From assembly GCA_027083915.1 (NCBI GenBank), contig JALWML010000187.1, positions 1-5,811 on the forward strand: 5,811 bases of DNA, in the 5' to 3' direction. Origin of the DNA: Lysobacterales bacterium. GTDB taxonomy: Bacteria > Pseudomonadota > Gammaproteobacteria > Xanthomonadales > Marinicellaceae. Below are positions 1 through 5,611 of the stretch, in pieces. Positions within the stretch are counted from its first letter, which is position 1; every line of letters begins with the position of its first letter. The position numbers were made by a program, and so were the translations under genes. The notes beneath the pieces were generated by a model. The model made no database searches. It saw only the letters and a list, made by a program, of their open reading frames with translations, and was not told where the DNA came from.

Positions 1-940
1 CATTCCATGCATCTAATTCATCGCTAATATTAGGTGCTTTTGGCATAACTAAAGGGACAATCAATTGACGATTTAATTTTTTTATGGCATCAATATGTTT
101 GTATTCATCGCCAGATGTTTTGATGATTAATTGTTGATCAAACTCTTTGGCCAACTTATCGGCAAGCAGTGTTTGTTGCCAGTTTTTTGTTTCAAACACT
201 TGCGTTAAATTTTTGCTTGCATTGATGGCCGCTAAATCCACATCGGTATAATCTGCATGTCCGTCACCATACCAGCTTGCATCTAACCATGTTTGACGAA
301 TCAATGCAGATGAACCCATTAATGAAATTGGATAGAGTTGCTTTGAACTGCCTTTATCAAAAGATAAGTGCATCGCTACATTTGCTTTTAAAATAGATTG
401 GTTGTCACTATTCTCATTTAAATTTACCAAAACAGAAGAACCTCGCATGATACCATCATGATTGGAAGTCAATACGGTAGAAAATCCCAATTGACGTAAC
501 TCTTTTGCTTGTTTCTCATCATGATGAAAGTCATTAATGCCTTGGTAAGAAGCTTTAATGGCTTCGTTAGTATTGACAGCTCCAGTTGTTGTGGAATCCA
601 TAATTTCTGCACCAAAAAAAGAAAATGGTGCTTTTTTAGCTGGTTTTGGTAAACCATAATTACTATCTAATAATATAAATCCAGGGTAGATATAGGCTCC
701 GTGTAAATCACGAATATGAGCTTGTTGAGGAATTTGAACATTTTGACCAACAGCTAGAACCTTTCCATCCTGAATGATTAGTGTTGCATTAGTTAATTCT
801 GTTTCGGCATCTGTGAAGATATTGGCATTAATAAAAGCAGTAACCGGATGTCTTTCATCCTTTGGGCCATTGAGCATAGCTGTTGGATTTGGGGTTGCCA
901 TGAGTTTAAAACTCAAGACAAGGCATATTATAATTTTCAT
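1..940 (-). CDS. Exported amidohydrolase-like protein of the tandem-domain family, N-terminal part (runs off the left edge)
   Basis: The frame is open from ATG at 940 to the window edge: 313 complete codons and no stop. The N-terminus, MKIIICLVLSFKLMA before TPNP, looks like a short signal peptide, so export to the periplasm is likely. Residues about 33-85 form the N-terminal beta-sandwich of metal-dependent amidohydrolases (FINANIFTD, then LIIQDGKVLAVG at about 54-65). The strand-1 motif follows at 86-96, PGFILLDSNYG. Classical members have His-x-His there; this one has D92-S93-N94. Later segments (FSFFGAEIMDSTTTGAVNTN, NHDGIMRGSSVLV, MGSSALIRQTWLDASWYGDG) match, from memory, long proteins of about 1000 residues with two amidohydrolase domains in Bacteroidetes and marine gammaproteobacteria, so about two thirds is probably missing. 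The substrate is unknown. It is the third gene of the ETF-QO operon, 21 bp after the preceding stop. No good Shine-Dalgarno is visible, which suggests translational coupling. Confidence 0.82.
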   Translation of the reverse strand, partial: MKIIICLVLSFKLMATPNPTAMLNGPKDERHPVTAFINANIFTDAETELTNATLIIQDGKVLAVGQNVQIPQQAHIRDLHGAYIYPGFILLDSNYGLPKPAKKAPFSFFGAEIMDSTTTGAVNTNEAIKASYQGINDFHHDEKQAKELRQLGFSTVLTSNHDGIMRGSSVLVNLNENSDNQSILKANVAMHLSFDKGSSKQLYPISLMGSSALIRQTWLDASWYGDGHADYTDVDLAAINASKNLTQVFETKNWQQTLLADKLAKEFDQQLIIKTSGDEYKHIDAIKKLNRQLIVPLVMPKAPNISDELDAWN

Positions 941-961
941 AAGGAGAGTTTCCAGTTTATA

Positions 962-1492
962 TTATTGTAATTTTAGTAAACGATTAAAGAGTTTTGCAGT
1001 CAAAACAGGGCTTTTATTAATCCATGAGCCTATTAACGCACGATTTAATTCCGCACCAACTAGGTGGTATATTTTTTTTTCCTGAATAAAGAGTTTTGTG
1101 CCCATATCTGGATAGTATTCAAACACCCAATGTTCGTGTCTTTTGGTTTCGGGCAGTTTTCTTAAGAACAAGTGAATCAAATTCTTTGATAATTTAAAGC
1201 TTTCAACAGAATCAAATTTTTCTTCTAGTTGATTGCTGAATAATTTTTTAATTTCTTTCTTACTCGTAAAATTTGGCAACCATGTCAATTCAAAACGCAT
1301 AGGCAATAACCCTTGCTTTAATTCAACAATATTTCTCACTCCATAAGGAACAGAGAGTTGCACCTTATAAGGATAAATAAAACCTGCTTTATAAGTCCCT
1401 TCACCAATTTCCACCCATTTAGGTTTGGTTTGTCCAGACACGCCCAAACTCAAAATCAAAAGAGACAATAGTACAAGTATTCTTTTTATCAT
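962..1492 (-). CDS. Exported chalcone-isomerase-like (CHI-fold) protein
   Basis: This is a 176-residue protein. Residues 1-20 (MIKRILVLLSLLILSLGVSG, followed by Q) form a typical cleavable signal peptide: basic start, leucine-rich core, small residues at the cleavage site. There is no lipobox cysteine. The mature part follows the bacterial chalcone-isomerase-like pattern: VEIGEGTYKAGFIYPYKVQLSVPYG-type opening at about 27-51, RFELTWLPNF near 66-75, a helix at about 77-94, FEYYPDMGTKLFIQEKKIYHL near 124-144 (the 'G-x-x-L-x-x-x-x-K' strand), and a closing helix ELNRALIGSWINKSPV near 148-163 ending in LLKL. Bacterial members have no settled function and do not act in flavonoid synthesis; some plant relatives bind fatty acids. 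The start has AAAGAG 8 nt upstream. It sits 18 bp after the ETF-QO stop and 21 bp before the amidohydrolase gene, so it is the middle gene of an operon. An A9 run on the coding strand spans codons for E138-I141. The family call rests on pattern memory. Confidence 0.7.
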   Translation of the reverse strand: MIKRILVLLSLLILSLGVSGQTKPKWVEIGEGTYKAGFIYPYKVQLSVPYGVRNIVELKQGLLPMRFELTWLPNFTSKKEIKKLFSNQLEEKFDSVESFKLSKNLIHLFLRKLPETKRHEHWVFEYYPDMGTKLFIQEKKIYHLVGAELNRALIGSWINKSPVLTAKLFNRLLKLQ

Positions 1493-1510
1493 ATAAGCAA
1501 CTCTTTATAA

Positions 1511-3157
1511 TTACATGTTCGAGTAATTTGGTCCACCACCACCTTCTGGTGTTACCCAATTGATATTTTGACTTGGGTCTTTGATGTCACAAGTCTTACA
1601 GTGTACACAGTTTTGTGCATTAATTCTAAACTTTTTTTCTTCTCCCTCTTCCACAATTTCATAAACTACTGCAGGGCAATATCTTTGTGCAGGTTCTGCC
1701 CATTTAGGTAAATTGATTGAAATAGGAACCGATGCATCTTTTAGCTGCAAATGACAAGGCTGGTCTTCTTCATGGTTGGTACTGGATAAAAACACTGATG
1801 ACAAACGATCAAAACTAATTTTATTGTCTGGTTTTGGGTACTCTATCTGCTCACAGGATTTTGCTGGTTTCAGTGCCGCATAATCCGGTTCTTTATTGTG
1901 TAATGTTAAGGGCAACTTGCCTCGGAATATATTTTGATCTATAAAAGTAAAGGCGGAACCAAAGAATGTACCAAACTTATGCAACCCAGGCTCAAAATTA
2001 CGGGTTTTTTGCAATTCAGAATAAACCCATGAGTCCTTAATATCTTGAGAATACGTGGTTTTTACGTCAGTTGCATCTTCCTTTAGCAAGTTGTCCGCAA
2101 TACTTTGAGCGGAAATCATACCTGTCTTCATCGCTGTGTGAATGCCTTTTATTTTTGCAGGGTTCAGAAAACCAGCTTCACAACCTGTTAAACACGCACC
2201 GGGCAATTCTATTTCTGGCAATGAGTTAAATCCACCTTTATTCATAGCGCGCGCGCCATAAGAAATGCGTTTACCACCTTCAATAGTTGACTTAATAACG
2301 GGATGATGTTTCCACCGTTGGAATTCTTCGAAAGGACTTAAGTAAGGATTATCATAATTCAATGCAACAATAAAACCAAGAGCAACTTGACCATCCTCTA
2401 AATGGTATAAAAATCCACCACCTTCAGTGTGATTATTTAATGGCCAACCAAAAGTATGAACAACTTTTCCTGATTGTGATTTAGCATTATCAATTTGCCA
2501 AATTTCCTTAACTCCAATACCATAATGAGCTGGATCAGATTGTGCATCTAAGTCAAATTTCTCAATAAGCTGCTTACCTAAATGACCTCGACAACCTTCT
2601 GAAAATATGGTGTGCTTTGCTAATAGTTCATAACCTGGTTCAAAAGAAGCTTTTTCTTTACCTTCAGCATCTATTCCCATGTCTTGGGTAATAATGCCTT
2701 TAATATAATTGTTTTCATCGTAGATTATTTCTGAGGCAGGAAATCCTGGAAAAATATTGACACCGAGATTCTCTGCTTGCTCACCTAACCAGCGGCACAA
2801 ATTGCCGAGTGAAATGATATAGTTGCCATGATTTTTCATTGGTGATGGAATTAAGATATTAGGCGTTTTTATACTCTTTTTTTGAGAACGTAGATAATAA
2901 AAATCATCACCCGTAACCGAAGTCGTAACTGGGGCACCAAGTTCTTTCCAATTTGGAAATAATTCATCTAATGCTGTTGGCTCGAAAACGGCACCAGATA
3001 TAATATGTGCGCCAATTTCTGAACCCTTCTCAACCAAAGCAATCTGCCAATCTTTGCCCTGCTCTTTTGAAATTTGCGCGAGCTTTATCGCTGCGGACAA
3101 ACCTGATGGGCCACCACCTACAATGACCACATCGAATTCCATAGATTCTCTTGTCAT
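1511..3157 (-). CDS. Electron transfer flavoprotein:ubiquinone oxidoreductase (ETF-QO, ETF dehydrogenase)
   Basis: This 548-residue protein has the usual full length for the family. It oxidises electron transfer flavoprotein, which collects electrons from acyl-CoA and amino-acid dehydrogenases, and reduces ubiquinone at the cytoplasmic membrane. The FAD-binding Rossmann motif is GGGPSG at residues 14-19, followed by LVEKGSEIGAHIISGAVFEP near 42-61. The conserved segment GGFNSLPEIELPGACLTGCEAG, then FLNPAKIKGIHTAMKTGM, matches the family's FAD and quinone region (near 310-350). The C-terminal [4Fe-4S] cluster ligands are all present: C494, C517, C520 and C523 (RYCPAVVYE, then CVHCKTCDIKDP), ending in EGGGGPNYSNM. 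All key residues are intact. The first ATG has AAAGAG 9 nt upstream. A second in-frame ATG at codon 6 (MEFDVVIVGGG) is a plausible alternative start. It is the first gene of a three-gene operon with its own promoter. ETF subunit genes are not in the window. Confidence 0.97.
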   Translation of the reverse strand: MTRESMEFDVVIVGGGPSGLSAAIKLAQISKEQGKDWQIALVEKGSEIGAHIISGAVFEPTALDELFPNWKELGAPVTTSVTGDDFYYLRSQKKSIKTPNILIPSPMKNHGNYIISLGNLCRWLGEQAENLGVNIFPGFPASEIIYDENNYIKGIITQDMGIDAEGKEKASFEPGYELLAKHTIFSEGCRGHLGKQLIEKFDLDAQSDPAHYGIGVKEIWQIDNAKSQSGKVVHTFGWPLNNHTEGGGFLYHLEDGQVALGFIVALNYDNPYLSPFEEFQRWKHHPVIKSTIEGGKRISYGARAMNKGGFNSLPEIELPGACLTGCEAGFLNPAKIKGIHTAMKTGMISAQSIADNLLKEDATDVKTTYSQDIKDSWVYSELQKTRNFEPGLHKFGTFFGSAFTFIDQNIFRGKLPLTLHNKEPDYAALKPAKSCEQIEYPKPDNKISFDRLSSVFLSSTNHEEDQPCHLQLKDASVPISINLPKWAEPAQRYCPAVVYEIVEEGEEKKFRINAQNCVHCKTCDIKDPSQNINWVTPEGGGGPNYSNM

Positions 3158-3191
3158 AACCGTATACTCTTTGTCATTATCTAAAACAGTT

Positions 3192-3220
3192 ATTATACCG
3201 TTTTATTCAACATATTGAAA
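3192..3220 (-). promoter_or_regulatory. Probable sigma-70 promoter of the ETF-QO operon
   Basis: On the minus strand there is a perfect TATAAT at 3197-3192. Seventeen bases upstream lies TTTCAA (3220-3215), a weak -35 match. The -10 element is 34 bp from the ETF-QO start, leaving room for a short leader. The -35 box lies inside a set of TTCAA/TTGAA half-sites, so a regulator could compete with RNA polymerase here. The rest of the 143-bp gap, up to the stop of the upstream hydrolase gene, is AT-rich and holds no convincing hairpin terminator. Confidence 0.6.
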
Positions 3221-3230
3221 TACTATTCAA
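3204..3230. promoter_or_regulatory. Candidate operator: overlapping TTCAA/TTGAA inverted repeats
   Basis: TTCAA (3206-3210), TTGAA (3215-3219) and TTCAA (3226-3230) form two overlapping inverted repeats, TTCAA-N4-TTGAA and TTGAA-N6-TTCAA. The outer TATTCAA copies, 3204-3210 and 3224-3230, are exactly 20 bp apart, about two helical turns. The set overlaps the -35 region of the ETF-QO promoter, a classic repressor position. ETF-QO genes in gammaproteobacteria are often controlled by fatty-acid regulators such as PsrA. The outer arms resemble a PsrA-type palindrome but the core differs, so the regulator is unassigned. Confidence 0.35.
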
Positions 3231-3300
3231 GCATACACAATTAAGATATATGTAGTTTTCCATTTTTAGATTTTAAGCAAAAACACACCTAAAAACAAAA

Positions 3301-4281
3301 TCATTTGCTACTTTTACCAAAGTTTGGCGGTCCTCCTTTACCTAGTTTTTCATCGAATAACCAATTGAGCATTGCATACTTAATTAATTTAGATCGATTA
3401 GGAGGTAGAGAGTTGAAAGTATGTGCCATATCAGGAATTTCCCAATACTCAAAATTTAAATCCTTATTTTTTTTCAAATTTTTTATCAACTTCTTGGCAG
3501 ATGCAACTGGCACACTGTATCTATCATTGGCACCTTGCATGATAAGAAATGGAATAGTAAAATCTTGTAACAGAATTTGCTCTAACTTATCCAATCTTGT
3601 AGCCCATACTTTATAACTATTATCTCCTCCACTCCAAGTTTTAGTGTAAGTTGGATTATCACGCATTTTATTAAAAAGCTGTTTTTGATCCTTTACACAA
3701 TCTTCTTTTTGTATTTTATTTCCTTTTTGACAATTAATATAATCATGGAATAAATTTGCCATTGTGATTCCGCCTCCAAACCCACCCAAAACCGACTTTT
3801 TAACCAATGGTGAGTATGCAGACAATAATACACCTATTGTCGCTCCATCAGAATAACCATATACATATACTTCTTCATTCCACCAAGCAACATGTTTTTT
3901 TAGGTACTGCAATGTTCTTAAATGATCAAAAACTCTATCATCGATGGAATAATGTTTTAAAAATTCTGGATTACATTCTTTACTCCATGCTTGACCGACT
4001 TTCAGACCTGGTTTATCCACAACAACTCTTGCCACTCTATTGCTAATATTTTTTGGTAAAGCCAGTCCTGACTTTACTTCTTGCCAATAAGAACTGTAAC
4101 ATCCTGAGCCATCAATCATCAAAAGAATAGGAATTTTCTTTTCAATGTTTGGTCTTGATATTAATACATTAAATTTAGAACCATCAACTCTTTCTACCCT
4201 AGAAATCTCTTCTAAATTTCCATTGTTTGCTTGACACAAAAAACACAAAAACAAACTTGCCAAAATACAATTTTCTTTCAT
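3301..4281 (-). CDS. Secreted alpha/beta hydrolase (serine hydrolase, dienelactone hydrolase/prolyl-oligopeptidase-like)
   Basis: I place the start at the ATG at 4281, giving 326 residues, rather than at the in-frame ATG at 4329 (342 residues). From 4281 the protein begins MKENCILASLFLCFLCQA, a normal signal peptide with likely cleavage after CQA, whereas the longer form would bury it behind 16 polar residues. The best promoter also has its spacer over the 4329 ATG. In the 326-residue numbering, the oxyanion-loop region is IDGSGCYSSYW near 56-66, the nucleophile elbow GYSDG puts the serine at S144, the acid is D253 in MQGANDRYSVP, and the histidine is H287 in DMAHTF. The triad is complete and in the usual order. 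Likely an exported esterase or peptidase of unknown substrate. The tail (KLGKGGPPNFGKSSK) is glycine-rich and basic. No clear Shine-Dalgarno precedes either start. It appears to be monocistronic, between the mdh terminator and the ETF-QO promoter. Confidence 0.85.
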   Translation of the reverse strand: MKENCILASLFLCFLCQANNGNLEEISRVERVDGSKFNVLISRPNIEKKIPILLMIDGSGCYSSYWQEVKSGLALPKNISNRVARVVVDKPGLKVGQAWSKECNPEFLKHYSIDDRVFDHLRTLQYLKKHVAWWNEEVYVYGYSDGATIGVLLSAYSPLVKKSVLGGFGGGITMANLFHDYINCQKGNKIQKEDCVKDQKQLFNKMRDNPTYTKTWSGGDNSYKVWATRLDKLEQILLQDFTIPFLIMQGANDRYSVPVASAKKLIKNLKKNKDLNFEYWEIPDMAHTFNSLPPNRSKLIKYAMLNWLFDEKLGKGGPPNFGKSSK

Positions 4282-4294
4282 TTCGAATACCGGT

Positions 4295-4314
4295 TTCTCT
4301 ACACTTGTAGAGAA
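4295..4314. repeat. Perfect 8-bp inverted repeat over the hydrolase promoter -10/start region
   Basis: TTCTCTAC (4295-4302) and GTAGAGAA (4307-4314) are exact reverse complements around a 4-nt centre. The repeat overlaps the proposed -10 box and transcription start and ends 13 bp before the ATG at 4281. It could be an operator for a dimeric regulator. If transcription starts further upstream, it could be a hairpin in the leader. Confidence 0.5.
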
Positions 4315-4339
4315 TATAACATTTGACAATCAAAGTCAA
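4311..4339 (-). promoter_or_regulatory. Probable promoter of the secreted hydrolase gene
   Basis: The minus strand carries TTGACT at 4339-4334, a 17-bp spacer, then TATTCT at 4316-4311. The -35 is 5/6 and the -10 is 4/6 to consensus, with ideal spacing. Transcription would begin near 4305, downstream of the ATG at 4329 and about 25 nt before the ATG at 4281, which supports the shorter protein. It lies just after the mdh terminator. Confidence 0.55.
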
Positions 4340-4340
4340 A
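4322..4340. repeat. Perfect 6-bp inverted repeat over the hydrolase -35 box
   Basis: TTTGAC (4322-4327) and GTCAAA (4335-4340) are exact reverse complements separated by 7 bp. The right arm contains most of the -35 box. The site may be a second operator, or partly a by-product of the TTGAC-type -35 sequence. Confidence 0.35.
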
Positions 4341-4351
4341 CATTATTGTCC

Positions 4352-4381
4352 AAATAAAAATGGCGCTTAAAAAGCGCCATT
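4352..4381 (-). terminator. Intrinsic terminator of mdh
   Basis: On the minus strand a 10-bp perfect stem, AATGGCGCTT with AAGCGCCATT and a 3-nt loop (4381-4359), is followed by the T-rich run TTTTTATTTG. The GC-rich core and the U tract are typical of rho-independent termination. The other strand has no U run after the stem, so it works only leftward. It begins about 33 bp after the mdh stop and separates mdh from the hydrolase gene. Confidence 0.9.
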
Positions 4382-4391
4382 CCTATGATAA

Positions 4392-4427
4392 ATTTGTTGA
4401 AATGATTCTGAAATTATTTCAACAAAT
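4392..4427. repeat. Perfect 12-bp inverted repeat spanning the mdh stop codon
   Basis: ATTTGTTGAAAT (4392-4403) and ATTTCAACAAAT (4416-4427) are exact reverse complements separated by 12 nt. The right arm covers the last codons of mdh and part of its stop codon; the left arm is in the 3' untranslated region. In the mdh mRNA it would form an AU-rich hairpin just before the terminator hairpin. No U tract follows it. Confidence 0.6.
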
Positions 4428-5394
4428 GCTCAACAGCTTCGCGTTCTTCACGTAATTCTTTTTCTGTCGCATCTAATCGCTCTTGAGAAAAAGCATCAAT
4501 ATCCAAACCTTGCACAATAGAATATTTTCCATCCTTACACGTGACAGGATAAGAAAAAATAATCCCCGCGTCGATTCCATAAGATCCATCAGCAGGAATA
4601 CCCATAGAAACCCAATCACCATCATTTGTGCCCAAAGCCCAAGTTCTCATGTGATCGATTGCTGAAGATGCTGCTGATGCTGCACTTGATGCACCACGTG
4701 CTTTAATAATGGCAGCTCCTCGTTTTTGCACGGTTGGAATGAATTCATTTTCGTAATAATCTCTATCAATCAAATCAGTTGCCGCCTTACCATCAATCAT
4801 AACATTTGATATATCAGGATATTGCGTTGACGAGTGGTTACCCCAGATTGTCATTTTAGTGACATCATTGGTTTGTTTGCCTGTTTTAGCTGCTAATTGA
4901 CCCATTGCGCGATTATGATCTAATCGAGTCATGGCTGTAAATTGCTTATTATCAATATCAGGAGCTGACTCCATTGCAATCATGGCATTGGTATTAGCTG
5001 GATTTCCAACAACCAAAACTTTAATGTCTTTTGAAGCATTATCATTTATGGCTTTTCCTTGTACCGTAAATATTGCACCATTGGCTTCTAACAAATCGCT
5101 GCGCTCCATACCTGGTCCACGAGGACGTGCACCAACAAGTAAGGCATAATCAGCATCTTTAAATGCTACATTTGGATCATCTGAGGCAATAACACTGTGC
5201 AACAAAGGAAATGCACAATCCTCTAATTCCATAACAACACCTTGAACTGCACCCATAGCCGGTGGAATTTCAAGTAATTGTAAAATAATAGGTTGATCAG
5301 CACCAAGCATATCGCCTGCTGCAATTCTAAATAATAATTGGTATCCGATTTGACCGGCTGCGCCTGTGATGGCAACTCTTACTGGATCTTTCAT
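4414..5394 (-). CDS. mdh: Malate dehydrogenase, NAD-dependent
   Basis: This 326-residue cytoplasmic enzyme interconverts malate and oxaloacetate with NAD in the TCA cycle. The dinucleotide-binding motif is GAAGQIG at residues 11-17, and E42 at the end of the second beta strand (LQLLEIPPAM) is the kind of acidic residue that favours NAD over NADP. The mobile substrate loop GARPRGPGMERSDLL carries the arginines R92 and R98. NPANTNA follows at 131-137, then TRLDHNRA with D159 and R162, and the catalytic histidine H187 in IWGNHSSTQYPD. All expected catalytic residues are present. The type matches the 'cytosolic-like' MDH of Xanthomonas, Legionella and Burkholderia rather than the E. coli enzyme. 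A clear Shine-Dalgarno (CGAGGT, 5 nt before the ATG) fixes the start. It ends at its own terminator. It lies 72 bp downstream of tRNA-Pro with no terminator between, so some read-through from the tRNA promoter is possible. Confidence 0.97.
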   Translation of the reverse strand: MKDPVRVAITGAAGQIGYQLLFRIAAGDMLGADQPIILQLLEIPPAMGAVQGVVMELEDCAFPLLHSVIASDDPNVAFKDADYALLVGARPRGPGMERSDLLEANGAIFTVQGKAINDNASKDIKVLVVGNPANTNAMIAMESAPDIDNKQFTAMTRLDHNRAMGQLAAKTGKQTNDVTKMTIWGNHSSTQYPDISNVMIDGKAATDLIDRDYYENEFIPTVQKRGAAIIKARGASSAASAASSAIDHMRTWALGTNDGDWVSMGIPADGSYGIDAGIIFSYPVTCKDGKYSIVQGLDIDAFSQERLDATEKELREEREAVEHLLK

Positions 5395-5399
5395 AATTT

Positions 5400-5405
5400 A
5401 CCTCG
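5400..5405 (-). promoter_or_regulatory. Ribosome binding site of mdh
   Basis: CGAGGT on the minus strand ends 5 nt before the mdh ATG. It is the clearest Shine-Dalgarno in the window and agrees with high expression of a TCA-cycle enzyme. Confidence 0.8.
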
Positions 5406-5425
5406 TTGTAATGGCATTTCCATGG

Positions 5426-5451
5426 TTAATGCCGAGTGATTAAGGCATTAA
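5426..5451. repeat. Perfect 8-bp inverted repeat between tRNA-Pro and mdh
   Basis: TTAATGCC (5426-5433) and GGCATTAA (5444-5451) are exact reverse complements around a 10-nt centre. No U tract follows on the minus strand, so it is not a standard terminator. It could be an operator for mdh or a hairpin that takes part in tRNA 3' processing. I found no convincing -10/-35 pair for mdh in this 72-bp spacer. Confidence 0.45.
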
Positions 5452-5466
5452 TAGCCCTACTTTATT

Positions 5467-5543
5467 TGGTCGGGATGAGAAGATTCGAACTTCCGACCCC
5501 CACAACCCCATTGTGGTGCGCTACCAGGCTGCGCTACATCCCG
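5467..5543 (-). tRNA. tRNA-Pro (anticodon GGG)
   Basis: The 77-nt gene folds completely on the minus strand: acceptor CGGGATG with CATCCCG, D arm GCGC-AGCCTGGTA-GCGC, anticodon stem CCACA/TGTGG with loop ATGGGGT, a 5-nt variable region GGGTC, T arm GGAAG-TTCGAAT-CTTCT (one G-U pair), discriminator A, and an encoded CCA. The anticodon is GGG (5509-5507), reading CCC and CCU proline codons. U33 and G37 are in place. Confidence 0.97.
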
Positions 5544-5559
5544 AAAATCTAATCATGCC

Positions 5560-5587
5560 ATTTTAGTTTCTATCTGAAATTGTGCAA
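5560..5587 (-). promoter_or_regulatory. Possible promoter of tRNA-Pro
   Basis: On the minus strand TTGCAC (5587-5582) is followed after 16 bp by TAAAAT (5565-5560), a 5/6 match to the -10 consensus. The tRNA 5' end is 16 nt beyond the -10 box. The -35 match is weak. No terminator is visible between the upstream coding frame and the tRNA, so read-through is also possible. Confidence 0.45.
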
Positions 5588-5611
5588 GTTATTTTGAGGT
5601 GTTGACACGGA

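Noticed and set aside
469..657. Minus-strand open frame of 62 codons in another frame
   Set aside because: It is a shadow inside the amidohydrolase-like gene, whose own frame is open throughout and carries recognisable motifs.
941..947. AAGGAGA on the plus strand, resembling a Shine-Dalgarno
   Set aside because: No supported plus-strand gene follows, and it is on the wrong strand for the amidohydrolase-like gene starting at 940.
774..1085. Plus-strand open frame of about 103 codons
   Set aside because: It overlaps two well-supported minus-strand genes with clear domain patterns; its translation resembles no family.
3231..3300. Search for a terminator after the hydrolase gene
   Set aside because: The region has short T runs but no stem of useful length, so no intrinsic terminator is claimed.
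3305..4046. Plus-strand frames antisense to the hydrolase gene
   Set aside because: The opposite strand has a complete serine-hydrolase triad; the plus frames show no ribosome site or domain.
4483..5149. Plus-strand frames antisense to mdh
   Set aside because: They are mirror frames of a strongly conserved enzyme and show no independent support.
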